DNA of 64,000 nucleotides from Salvia splendens (taxonomy: Eukaryota; Streptophyta; Magnoliopsida; Lamiales; Lamiaceae). Numbering within the stretch: the stretch's first letter is position 1; the number at the start of each line of letters is the position of its first letter. Shown piece by piece: positions 25,988 to 37,820 of this stretch. The notes beneath the pieces were generated by a model. It made no database searches and was not told the origin of the DNA. It saw only the letters and a list, made by a program, of their open reading frames with translations. The stretch lies in assembly GCF_004379255.2 (NCBI RefSeq), contig NC_056049.1, positions 23,358,063 through 23,422,062 on the forward strand. The letters run 5' to 3'. The translations under genes and the position numbers were made by a program.

Positions 25988-26155
25988 ACTATAAACTAAC
26001 TTACCTTGTATAGGTCATAAATGGGCTTCCATAGGCCCAAATTTGATGTCACCACTACTATATAATTCAACTACTATAAATTGAACTTGCCTTGTACAGG
26101 TCATAAATGGGCTTCCACATAGGCCCAAAATTGATGTAACCATAACCATATAAAT
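25988..26155 (+). promoter_or_regulatory. Tandem promoter-like unit with TGGGCY site II motifs
   Basis: Two copies of an approximately 83-bp unit (25988-26068, 26071-26155) each hold AGGTCATAAATGGGCTTCC and AGGCCCAAA, i.e. paired TGGGCY/RGCCCA site II elements bound by TCP factors. A telo-box-like AACCCTAG follows at 26168-26175. The set is typical of ribosomal-protein, mitochondrial and snoRNA promoters, but no such gene follows. Confidence 0.45.
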
Positions 26156-26175
26156 TCAGAGAGATGTAACCCTAG

Positions 26176-27390
26176 ATATATTTTCAGCAGTTCTCTGCTA
26201 CTGGAATAAATCTTCCCTTCCACAAACTTCATTTTTCATTTTCAAACGATCTTTTTGTTCGTAATTTTACACAGATTAAAGAAATTTACAAAATTTATGT
26301 GAGAAAGGGGCTGTGATTGGAAAGAGAGAGGCTTGAGTGGGATGGGTTGGTTTTCTCTCTAGAAAGTTAAACCCCCATGAGAGAAGATCGGCATGGATGC
26401 TTGACGATTTGGATGCCGCCCCCTTTCCTCTGGAATTGGCTGGCTATTTGGCGCCTTCTCTCATCACCTTCATCTCCTTCTTTCTCTCTCCCCACAGTGA
26501 ATACGCCAAAATTTACACTTGATATGAGCCCCATCTTCCATTTTATTCATTTGTTTTATTTTTTTGCCAATTTCAATCAAAACCATTCTTGTGTTATTTC
26601 AATTGATGTTTTCATTTAATTTTGTCAATATTTTGTGTAATGTGTATGGTCATAATTACTACTAATCGATTAAAAATTTTACTTAAATTTATAAGACCAA
26701 TATTCCTATTTTTAATTCTTAAAGGAATTCCATCCTAATAGTAGTAAATATCTGAAATAATGTCAGTTAATCAATTCTTCATAAAATGCGTTGTGCATAA
26801 AATCTATGATGGAATCAATCTTTGCAATCTTATCAATTTTTCATGTATTACATTCGCAATGATTTAAAACACCGTTCTTGCATCTATAGAATGAAGAAAA
26901 TTTATTGAATCTAATAAATTAAGAAGGATGTTTCACACGATTTGATTTGATTTTATTTCTCCTCAATCTCCACACTAATATTTAGCTTCTTTACAGCGGC
27001 AATTCAATTTAAATAATGGGATTCTCGATGTTAATCTATTCAAAAAATTCATCGCTTTGGCCATATATTTGCAAACTAGTTGTTCTTCAAATCTCACATG
27101 TAATTAGGTCATTAAAAATAAAATATAAAAGTTATAAATTGAAACGATTTCACCGTAAAACATGTATTCAATTTACATAAAGAGCATAGAAAAATATTTA
27201 TTTGCAAAACACTCACTCAAATATAGTCCTCAAGGTCATATTATAACAATTGCAACACTAAAAAAAACTAAAATGATTTATTATATTCATCATTTGAAAT
27301 ACTCATTTAATTGGTCAAATCATATTGCTCTAACTACATTTAATGTAAGTATACATAATTATGTTGCAATTTCCTAGCTAAATGATATAA
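26176..27390. other. Intergenic, no gene seen
   Basis: AT-rich apart from a more GC-rich patch at 26290-26520, which has an open frame with no recognisable motif. Confidence 0.4.
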
Positions 27391-29335
27391 GAGCATCCAC
27401 TATAGGGAAAATGGGGCGGACGCCATGGAGGGGGCAACGAGGGGGCGGCCTATAGTGGGAGGGACGTCCGCCCCGGGGCGGACCAAATTTTGTGGGGCGG
27501 ACGCACCATCGGCGGATAGGGGGTGGGGACGGGGCGATAGGCGCGCCGGCCTATAGTGGGGCGGTGCCCGGCGCGCCTATTCCGGGGCGGACGTCCGAAA
27601 ATATTTTTTTTTAATTCAATTTAATTTACCTATAAATACACCTCATTTCTTTCATTATTTTCACACCATTCTACCTCTCCCGCACACATATTTTCTCTCA
27701 CTAGAATTTGTGGTCTGAAATGGACGATTTATGGAACGACACGTGGAATTCTCTGATCCAAGAGGTGCAGTACGGGGCCGAGGAGGAGAAAGCGGCGCGA
27801 ACGGCGGAACGCACGGCGGAAGTGGCGGAGGGCGCGATCCCTAGTGCGATTAGTCATCGGCGAACTATCCGACGAGACCATAGCGGAGCGCACCAGCGTC
27901 TAATGGCGGACTACTTTGTGGATAACCCCCGTTATCCACCCGAGATTTTTCGCCGGCGATTCAGAATGTCGCAACCCCTCTTCAACCATATAGCGACTAA
28001 ATTGGCGGAGCGTTACCGGTGCTTCACCCTCCGGAGTGATTGCACTGGCCGGATCAGACTGTCTACGCTTCAGAAGTGCACCGCTGCAATCCGGCAGCTT
28101 GCGTACGCCGGACCAGCTGATATGTTCGACGAATACCTACAGATGGGTGAGACGACTAGCCTTACGGTGCTTAGGCAGTTTTGTAAGGGGATTCAGAAAA
28201 TATTTGGTGGGGAGTTCCTACGGAAGCCCACCCCTTCTGAGTGTCAAAGTCTGCTGGATATACACCGTTCGGTCCACGGTTTTCCAGGAATGTTAGGAAG
28301 CATCGATTGCATGCATTGGGAGTGGAAGAACTGCCCGGTGGCGTGGAAAGGCCAGATCACAACTGGATTCAAAAGCAAACATCCATCGATGATTCTGGAA
28401 GTCGTTGCTGACTACCGCTTGCGGATCAGACATGCGTATTTCGGTGTTGCTGGCTCGAACAACGACATCACTGTTCTTCACTCATCGCCGCTCTTCAATG
28501 ACGAGTGCCGGGGCGAGGGTCCAGAAATCAGCTTCGTAGCCAACGGCACGAAGTACAGCAGGGGATACTATTTGGCAGATGAGATATATCCTCGGTGACC
28601 CGTATTCGTCAAGAAAATTCGCCAACTGGTATGGCCGAAGAAACAATACTTTGCGCGAAAACAAGAGGGTGCTAGGAAGGATGTTGAGCGAGCTTTTGGT
28701 GTCCTCCAAGCGCGATGGGCCATTATACGGTGCCCGGCACGAGTTTGGCACGAAGATGATGTCGCTAATATTATGTTGGCATGCATCATATTGCATAATA
28801 TGACAATAGAAGATGAAGGATTTTTGGCAGAGGGCTGGGCACCGGAAGAGGGCGCAAGTACAAGTAACGGTTTCGCCTCTACGCCGATACAGATGGGCGT
28901 ACCACGGAGCAATGAATATTTGATCCAACGTTTCAATGATATGCGCAGGATCACGGCACATACCACACTCCAGGCCGATTTGGTTGAAGAAGTTTGGGCA
29001 CGTAGGGGAGGTGGCTGCCCAGTTTGAATGCAGATTATGATGTTTAATATATTAATATTTTGTTGTATAATTTTACCCCACTTTAATACGACGAAAATGT
29101 AGTGTTTAATTTTAATTTCTTCACTTATAGCAGTTTTTTTATAATTACGTTTAGTCCGATAAATTTAATTACTTATAATTGAATTAAAATTAAAATGAAA
29201 ATTGATTATAAAATTTCGGGGCTATTGGAAGTGTTCGCCTATAGTGGCGGAAACAAAAAATTGGGGTTGTGGACAAAAAAGGGTTGGAAAAAAAAGGGCG
29301 GGGCTATTGGGGAAGGCCGCCTATAGTGGATGCTC
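27391..29335 (+). mobile_element. PIF/Harbinger DNA transposon, nearly complete
   Basis: The 1945-bp element has 16-bp perfect terminal inverted repeats, GAGCATCCACTATAGG and its inverse, and TAA target-site duplications at 27388-27390 and 29336-29338. Subterminal regions are GC-rich (GGGGCGGACG units). It holds one transposase gene. I see no second, Myb-like ORF, which autonomous PIF/Harbinger elements normally also carry, so by itself it would not be autonomous even if the transposase were intact. Confidence 0.95.
27720..29027 (+). pseudogene. Harbinger transposase, broken by a single stop codon
   Basis: Starting at ATG 27720 the frame runs 292 codons to TGA at 28596-28598, then continues open in the same frame to TGA 29025-29027, 435 codons in all. 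The expected residue at the internal stop is Trp (PR-W-PVFVK in this family), so one TGG-to-TGA change explains it. The DDE triad is intact: D196 in GSIDCMHW, D249 in GSNNDITVL and E323 in DVERAFGVLQARW. The stop lies between the second D and the E, so the truncated product cannot be catalytic. The N-terminus has FRRRFRMSQPLFNHI, typical of plant PIF/ALP1-like transposases. No intron is needed. The lack of other frameshifts implies a recent insertion. Confidence 0.93.
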
Positions 29336-30376
29336 TAATGGAACATTTGAAGAAGTTCATAAAAAATTAACGTGGGTTGAGGATTCCAAAAACATACATG
29401 AAAAAAGAATTCGCCGAAAATCTATACAATAGAGAATCAAGATTCCCGATTCTGAATCGCTAATGATATCGGATAATGATATTGCTAAAAAATTCACATC
29501 TGATTTTAGGCGCTTATACGTTTTTTCACAGTATATGACGTTGCATATAAAATTTATAGCTAAATAGACATGCCCATAATTTTTAGAATACCAAAAATGT
29601 TTCGGTGCAATATTTTTTGTTGGGTGATGATCTCTAAAATTATAAACCATGATCGAAATCAAGTATTCTCTACAAGCTTAAAATTTGATCTCTAATATCA
29701 TGAACTTACATCTCGTAGGAAACTTCCGACGATTCCAACTTTTCAAAAAATTAAATTTGACGTGACACGTCAAAATGTAGTTGAAAAATGGTCAACATAA
29801 GAAGCGACGTCGATGTTAATGGTTGTAAACAATACCGAGTTTTACAATCTCTCCCAAATTTCACTGAAATTCTAAATCATTGGAAAACTTAGTACACTTC
29901 ACAAGTTCATGAATTTTGCGACCAAGTTTTAAGTTCGTGGAAAGTATATCAAGTTTCGACTGATTTTATGAAACTAATTCCAAATTATAAGACTCCCATT
30001 GCCCATATCATTCAGCTGTCCCATTCTGATATGCATAAAGTGAAAGAATAAGCCACATTGTAAATCAAAGTACAGAATAAAGCTATCTCAGTATATTACT
30101 CAAAAGAAGAAGATGATCACATTATGATGACATTTTCTATTACACTTTTAACTCCATCACTACAAAGTATGCAAATATATGGGCAATACCTCAATATTTG
30201 TGACAAGAATGGTGACATTCTCATCACATTCTACATGTAAAAAAACCATCAATAAATAGAGGAGCTGCTAAAGGCATAGCTCATTCCAATAAAGCACCCC
30301 TTTTCTCTCTCTCACTCATACACAAACACCTCCCAAATACAAAGCCTATTCTAACAAAACCATCTCTCTCCAAAAC
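29336..30376. other. Intergenic; right end promoter-like
   Basis: No coding sequence recognised. Bases 30240-30376 look like a promoter and CT-rich leader (AATAAATAGAGG, then CTCTCTCTCACTC), leading to an orphan ATG described in findings. Confidence 0.4.
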
Positions 30377-30400
30377 ATGGCTCTCTTCCAAGGGTTGTGA

Positions 30401-32125
30401 TGAAAATTTGATTTCAGTCACTTAATGTGTCATATCTTTATTAGTGTGGTAGTTGCAAGGGTAACAAACCAAATAGTCTGGCAATATTGAGTGACGCCGT
30501 AGACAGTTTGTTATCATATGTTGTTTTCTTCGATATGTCATTGTGGATTGTAGGATGTGAAGCTACCCATGCATGTCAATGAAACTAATTCATGTGATTT
30601 GTGTGGAGAAGCTTCCCATCTTGATTCATGCAACCCACGCTGAGATAGCGATGGAAGGAACATGTGATAGCAAATAGGGCGTGCGCGTCAGTCAATATTG
30701 CCGGACTATTGGCTTTGTTATGTAATTCATATCACCATCCATCTCACAAGCACCTTTCTCAAGCCTCGCAGATACATACACTTTTTTTTTTGGCCAATTA
30801 TTAGTACTACACATTCGTCGTCATAGAGTATGGAGATCAGTTTTAGTTTGTGAATGATGGAACGGATGTTTTAAATAAATATAATGATATTTATTTAAAA
30901 AAACAGGTTAATATGAGGCTATTTGTGTAAGAACATAGGTGTGTTACTTTTTAAAATTAATGTAGACCAATAATCAGAACTAAAAAATTTATCTGTAATA
31001 TTAGAGTTTACTATTATCTTGAGTTTCATCGGGCCACCCTTAGTCATAGGATTTGGAGAAAATAAACTATGCTATTAAATGATCAATAATATAAGTTATA
31101 TAAACTAATCTAGAATTAATATAGCTGCCAAACTATGCCAAAAAAAATTCCTAAACCAGATAGACTCAAGATAATTTTTAGAGAAATCATTTGGTCCAAA
31201 ACATTGATTTGTTTAAGGAAAAGACACTTATCATAGATCATGAAAAATATCAAACGTTAATATCTTACTAATTACAATGTCCCCAATTTTTAGATAAAGC
31301 ATTTGGACCGTTTGGCAAGTGAATTTGTAGTCCTACTAGCCAATTATGCAAATAAAATTGTGAATTAGCATTGTCATCACAAACTTAGCTAAAATGGAGC
31401 ATTAATATAATAAAATTGGTCCATATGAGTCGAAAAACTCCATAAGTTGTTGGAGTTGATGTCGCTTGCAAGCTATAACTGTTACACCGTTTCTACATTC
31501 TGACGCTAGCGAGTCAATATGACTTTATTCACCATATTCGAAGCTGCAAATTCTGTTTCCTAGTTTCACAATTGACACATGTATATGATGAAGATGAGTT
31601 GGGCCTCATTCACATGGTTGTTTCATCCATGATTTAGCTACAAACCTACAAATTACAATGATAGTTTATGGTGGCAAATCCAATTATGACCTAAGGCATT
31701 AATTATTTATGAAAATTTCAAACTAAATTCTACCCTCTCTTATTTTCAAATTAATACTGGGCTGATTTTAAAGTTATTCAAATTTAAGATGGGTTTTCGA
31801 TATGATGGTTCATTATTCAATTTGTTGGATGCCATGTTTCTAATAGGCACATACTAATGATGAATGTTTCTATAGGATTCTTATGTGCCATCTCAAGTCT
31901 CAACCAATCACATGATTCTTTCTTGGTGAAAAGCTATTTGCATTAATCATAATCGGTTTCTTCTAATTTACCAAGCGTTTTGTTTTCATGAATACTCCTA
32001 TATATAATTATAATAAACACTACTAACTTTGACTAATAAATTTAATTGAAGACGGTCCAAATTAAAAACGCCGATTGGCCCATATGGATAAGCAATCGCA
32101 TCTATATTTTAATAAAATATTGTTA
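30401..32125. other. Intergenic, nothing recognised
   Basis: AT-rich. No reading frame or RNA gene could be supported. Confidence 0.4.
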
Positions 32126-32301
32126 CTCCCTAACGTCTATAAAAATAGGACACTTTCATTTTCTATATTTATTTTAAAAAAATTATAATAAATAATTAAA
32201 TTGGAGAGAAAGTAAAGTATGAGAGAGAATAATGTAGAGAATATATTTTTTTAAATGAATTTAGAAAATAAAAGTGCCCTATTTTTCACAGACGGAAGGA
32301 G
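32126..32301. mobile_element. Stowaway-type MITE
   Basis: About 176 bp. CTCCCTAACGTCTATAAAAATAGG opens it, and the imperfect inverse CCTATTTTTCACAGACGGAAGGAG closes it. TA flanks both sides. Confidence 0.83.
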
Positions 32302-32782
32302 TATATATTAATACAATAAATTATCTCATTAGTAATAAAATAATTACCTTAATGTAATAACATTAAAAATTGTTCACTTCTACTAAATCAATTGATGCAA
32401 TATTGTAAAAGAGTCACAATGTGACATAATCTTGAAGAGAGAGGTAGAGAATGAGAGAAATGAATATATAGCCATAAAAAATACAGTGAACTCTTGAATA
32501 ACACCAACTTATATATAGCTATTGAGAAATAAAACATCTTCTCAAACAAGATATATATTTTATAAATTATGGATCAAGCAGAGGGCCACACAATACTTTA
32601 ATTTTTGCAGCCACTTCAAGCTTTTTCCATCAAAAGTTGCAATTCAAGACCACAAACATATGTAAACTCTCCACTTTAACTTTTCCTCATTTTACTCTCC
32701 AATCTCTCTCAAATAAATCAAAACAAAACATGAAAAAACCATTTTGGGTAACTAATTTTGTAAGGTAAAATGTTGATTTAAT

Positions 32783-34020
32783 TTAGACTCTGAAATTCTT
32801 TCCGGTGAAAGTCTGCCCAAATTGCCAATTGGAAGGGACAATGTTCCATGAGGTGGAGCCGCGGCGGTCGCTAGCCTTGACTCGGAACGAGAGGGACTGT
32901 CCCACCAACTCCGAGTTGGTTTGCCAATTTTGCCCCCAGTTACGGCTCAGTGGCATCCAATTAGTCCTTGACCCCTTCACCCACACCTTTATGAGGTCAC
33001 CTGCACCGGCTACATTCGTTACTAGAATCAAGTTGAAGTAACGGTGTCCGTTGATAGTAAACCTTATTCCTCCCTTCTTCTGGCATGGTACCCTGAAAAA
33101 TCGACATTCATTTCACTCACATTATTATTATATTCTACAACAATAAAGTCAAAAAAACATAATCGCTATCTAAATATGCATAAAATATAATAAAATATAA
33201 GTATAAGATAGAATATTCGAAAAATCTACTAAATGTGAGTGATTCTTTTGAATACTGTTATAGAAGGAAAATCATAACAATTTAATCTCATTAATTAATA
33301 AATTCCATTGTCATCATCATTGATGCTTTAATTAGATACATGAATTTGTCAATAAGGATACAAACTCAGTATGTAATCAGAGAGAGGTCTCGGGTTCTAT
33401 TATAATAATAAAAAAGGAAAAGAAAAAAAAGAACTAACCGGCGGTAAGAGACGGGCACAATGCCGGCCCGGTACTCGGCTATCTTGAGGAACATGGGCAT
33501 GGCGAGGTCGAAGTGGGGGCGGGGCGGGTTGCACCAGCCCCCGTTATCGTTGGGCAGGGCGTAGTTGGGCGGGCAGAAGTTGGTGGCGGTGATGAAGATC
33601 GAGGGGCTGCCCGGGTGGCACCACTGCGGCACGTCCCTGCACTTGATCTCGAAGCACGCCCCGCAGCTCAGCCCGGTGTTGAACAGCGCCGTGCTCAGCG
33701 CTGCGTTGTTCACGCCGTAGCCCTGGCTGTACAAGTTGCCGTAGCCGCAAGCCCCCCCTGCAGCCCACCCCAGCACCCACAAAAAATGTGCACACATTTG
33801 TTAGTAACAAATTAACATAATTTCAAAATTAATTTATTGATTAATTAAATTAATGTGGTTGATATAAACTGGCCTTACCCATGGTGCCGGAGGCGTCACT
33901 GCCGCCGTAGAATGTGGCGTGCGCTGTCTGCCAGGATCCCCCGGAGTAAACTCCGGGGATCTTGGCCTCGGCGCAGGCCGCGGCTAGTAGAAGGAGAGTG
34001 GCAATGCAAGTGAAATGCAT
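32783..34020 (-). CDS. Alpha-expansin
   Basis: Three exons, 34020-33879, 33757-33439 and 33092-32783 (stop TAA), give 771 nt, 256 residues, the usual length. Residues 1-20 form a signal peptide ([19 protein letters not shown]). The mature protein opens [20 protein letters not shown]. The double-psi barrel domain has [15 protein letters not shown], the cysteine set, [19 protein letters not shown] and the HFD motif ([10 protein letters not shown]). The C-terminal CBM63-like domain has [29 protein letters not shown] and [13 protein letters not shown]. Both introns fall where alpha-expansins often have them. Alpha-expansins are secreted and loosen cellulose-xyloglucan contacts without hydrolysis. 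Exon 2 is very GC-rich, unlike its surroundings, which creates long but spurious frames on the opposite strand. No defect is visible. Confidence 0.96.
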
Positions 34021-34072
34021 TGTGGATTTTGGCTAATGGGAGGAAGGAATGGGGAATTGAGGAACAAGAAGA

Positions 34073-34086
34073 AGGTATTTATGGAG
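34073..34086 (-). promoter_or_regulatory. TATA-like element of the expansin gene
   Basis: On the minus strand CCATAAATACC lies about 60 bases before the expansin ATG, and a CT-rich leader (TTCTTCTTGTTCCTC) follows it. Position and context suit a core promoter. Confidence 0.45.
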
Positions 34087-35915
34087 GCAGGGGAGGAGAG
34101 AGAATATTATGAGATATGAACAAACATTTGATTTTTCATCCTTAATTAATGCAAATGTATGGGAATAGAGACTCTGTTGAAACAACTCATGTAACACTGT
34201 TTTGACGGAATTGCCCTTGGGTGTTTGGGGATTTTTGGGCTAGAGAAGGGTAGTTTGGGGAAATTGGATTTGTGTAAGTTTGACAGATATGAAATGGTTT
34301 TGGTTTGCCGCTTTGCTTGAATTACAAGTTGTGCTAATAAAAGCATGGTAATCATTTCAAAGATTGTTTCTTGATTTTGAGATAGTATATACTTTCATTC
34401 ACCAAAAATAGTTTTAGTAGTAGATAATATAGTATTACAAATTCTAATTTTATAAAATTAGTAAAGCTGGAGAAAGATTGAGACAAAAATTGAAAGTATT
34501 TCTAGTTAAAAGTAGGACTCGGCTCATTAAAAAGAAATATTTATTCTAAATAAATATTGACTGATTTAGGAAGATCGATGAATATAGAAAACATGACTAT
34601 TTTTCAATGATTGATGTCGTATTCTATTCCATTTTTCAATGATTGATGCCGTATTCTATTCCATTCTTTTGTTGATGTTTAGGGATAATTATTTTTTATT
34701 TAAAGATTTATTGATTTGCCAAAAAATATGGTGACAAAAGAATAAAAATTGAAAATAGAAATAATAAAAAAATTACATATAAATCAAATTAAATGTGACA
34801 TCTATAACTACTATATATTGAAGAAATAGTAGTATATGAATACAAGAAACCAAGGCAAAAGAAAGTACACAAGTACAATTGCGTATCCTGTTTTATGATT
34901 TGAAATATGTCAAAGCATTTTGTTACTTTCCTTGAAAAAATTTTGGAGTTTTCTGTGTGTGTATAAAGAGCCATGTATATAGAAAACCTATTTTCCGATT
35001 TTTAGTTGTAGTCAAAATTATAGTGACGCTCCAAAACTAATAAGTTGCAATTAAAAATTAATGTGCAAATCCAATAATAGAAATTAGTAAACATAAAAAG
35101 TTTCTCATTCATACAACAGCTTTTGTTTGAGCAACAAATTATATTTGGATTATGGTTTATTTGTATTAGCAATTGATTTTGATTTTTTTTCTTCTAATTA
35201 ATTTGATGTTCATAACTCTCTATTTTTATGTGTGCAGTATGCACGAGATATTCTCTTAGCGGCGGATTGGGGATGAGAGGGGGCGGTCGCCCCGAACTGC
35301 CCGGAATATCTAATTTCCTCTTCGGATTAGCCAAAAACGCGTAATCTCCTCAATTTGCAAATTTATTTTAAGAATAATAATTTAATTATGTCATTTTGGT
35401 ATTTAAAAAATTTAAGTTAAAAATTATAATTTTACCCATAACTAAAATAAAAGAAAACGATTTCCCTTTACCATCCATATAAATTTTTGTACTATGGATT
35501 TGTCCATATTTATGTGTGCCCTTTCAAGTGTAACAAACCATCAATTAATCAATAATGATTTATGGTTGGACGTTGCAAAAATATTTTGGTCAATTACGTT
35601 TCGTACGTACTAAACTTATTATTTACGAAAATGATTTTGTTAAATTTCGACATTAATTTACTAATAAATTTTTTTATCTCACACTTTTGTACTAAATTGG
35701 TCCAGGTTACAATTAATTTCTCCTTCAAATTTGTGCTCTTTTCTTCTAATTATATTCACTAGTAGTTCAGTTTATTTATTAATGGAATTGAACTGAAGTA
35801 ATTGAAACTACATACTTATATTGTAATGTGTTTCTATATTTGTGAATTTCTCTCCCAATTCCCAAATCCCAATAAAGTAAACAAATTAGAATTAAAATAA
35901 AACTGCATTTTATTA
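34087..35915. other. Intergenic, with a short tandem duplication
   Basis: A 34-bp unit, TTTTTCAATGATTGATGYCGTATTCTATTCCA, is repeated directly at 34600-34665. GGCGGATTGGGGATGAGAGGGGGCGG near 35262 resembles the end of a hAT-type element, but I could not find a partner. Confidence 0.4.
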
Positions 35916-36152
35916 CTACATCCGTCCCACATTAAGTGTCACATTTAGTGTGGGTGCGGATTTTAAGAAAAGTGAATTGAATAAGTTAGTGGACTATGAG
36001 TGTATATATATTAGTTTTATAATAAAATGTGAGTAGAATTGGTTTGTGGAATGTGGGGTCTACTTATAATTTATGGTAAAAGTGAAATGTGACTTTTATT
36101 GTGGGACGGACCGAAATGGCAAAATGTGACACTTAATGTGGGACGGAGGTAG
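35916..36152. mobile_element. Stowaway-type MITE
   Basis: A 237-bp element, CTACATCCGTCCCACATTAAGTGTCAC to the inverse GTGACACTTAATGTGGGACGGAGGTAG, flanked by TA. The inverted repeats are nearly perfect and extend beyond 25 bp. Confidence 0.9.
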
Positions 36153-37537
36153 TATTACACACCTGTATTTTTCGAGAAAATGTATACAGTCAAATTCACA
36201 GACATATTTATATGAGATATCAAGAACAATTCATTTCATTATATGTTTATTGATTAATTAGTCGATATCATCCAATTTGGCCAAGTGTTCTTATAAATTA
36301 TAGTGTATAAAACCGATTGTTATCCATAGAGAATTTCTTTATCATCATAAATTTGGAGGTCCTATCTAAAGTTTGAGTGTATGAGCTGATTTTCTTCTTT
36401 GACTTTCTTTTTCTGTTTTGAACCCAAAAAAGTCGTATTATCTGGAGTATTACAAATGTCAATTAAACTAACTCACCCACCCATATTTTTCATTTTATTT
36501 CTTTCTTTGCTTGAATACCAAATTGATGAGAGATGACTTGATTGTAGGAAGTAAGTCAACATAACAATTCTATACAATGTAACTTATACATTTTGTATAG
36601 CTAGCAAGGTTCATCTAATATGCATTTCGAATAGTGACCGCAGATTAGAATAAAAAATGATACTAATAGTTTTAGGTTGTCTATCAAAATATTTAGTACG
36701 TATAATTTTTTTATTTTAGACAGTTCATCAAAATTAATTTCTATCTACGTATAATAAATTTCTCTTTTAATTAAGCGACTCTTTTTTTCACCCGTTTAAC
36801 CTCTATACCTGTCTATTACTTTACTAATTTTACGTTAAAACACATTTCATTTATCATCGATATATTTTTTGGATGGAGATAGCAATATGCTTATGGAATA
36901 TATGTTTATACAAAAATTCAAGAGCAAATTGCTGAAAAAACCACCAAGTTTAATCAATTTGTAGTCAACCTCATAATTTTAAAAGGTTGTCGATTATATC
37001 ATAATTTCACATTTTCTCAATTATCCCATAATCACAAATTTGGAGGAAATTATGTAAGATGTGACAGACAAAAAATACTAGTATATGAACAAAATGATTG
37101 GCTACTTAAAAGACGTCCTTTAATACACTCCGTTAGTACATCTTTAACTTTTACACGTATATGCGTTATATTGATAAATTTAGACTAGTATTGCCAGAAT
37201 TTTCCGTCATATAACAATTCAAAAATATATCAATAATTATAGTATTACGATTACCAGTCATTTCAAAATTGCATGTATTGACCAAACTGCCAAATTTAAT
37301 TTAAGATTCCAAGTCTTGATGTCTAAAGTTACCTATAGATAGAGTGAAATATATTCGTATTCAATTCTTTAATTCGATTAAATTTGTGGTCAACGAAGGT
37401 TAACTGATCCAATTATTTACTTTAGAAAAAGTTTTGTCATATGTATTTGCGCGCACATGAGTTGAATTGCAAGTCAAATTCGAAATTCTTTTACTAGAGT
37501 GTATAAACCCTCAAACCAAACTTTTACAAGAATGTGA

Positions 37538-37580
<43 letters not shown>

Positions 37581-37767
37581 ATCATGTTTTAGGGGGAATT
37601 CTTTAATCTATGATTGGCTTCATTAGTCATAAGGTCAGTGATTTCAGCCGAATTATCTCACCTCGAGATTTTGATTAGGCGGCTAAAGCACATTTTGAAA
37701 TTTAATTAGAGCACAAAAGCACTAAGCAAGCTCAAATCAGGTAAATTACCACTATATTATGATGATG

Positions 37768-37820
<53 letters not shown>

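Noticed and set aside
26337..26522. GC-richer open frame after the orphan promoter
   Set aside because: No recognisable motif, and the first codons overlap in several frames; coding not supported.
28482..28966. Long minus-strand frames over the Harbinger element
   Set aside because: Antisense shadows of the transposase, whose DDE motifs lie on the plus strand.
33513..33815. Open frame of about 100 codons on the plus strand
   Set aside because: It is the GC-rich antisense of expansin exon 2; the sense strand carries all conserved expansin motifs.
35262..35300. GGCGGATTGGGGATGAGAGGGGGCGG as a transposon end
   Set aside because: Resembles a hAT end, but no inverted partner or target duplication could be found.
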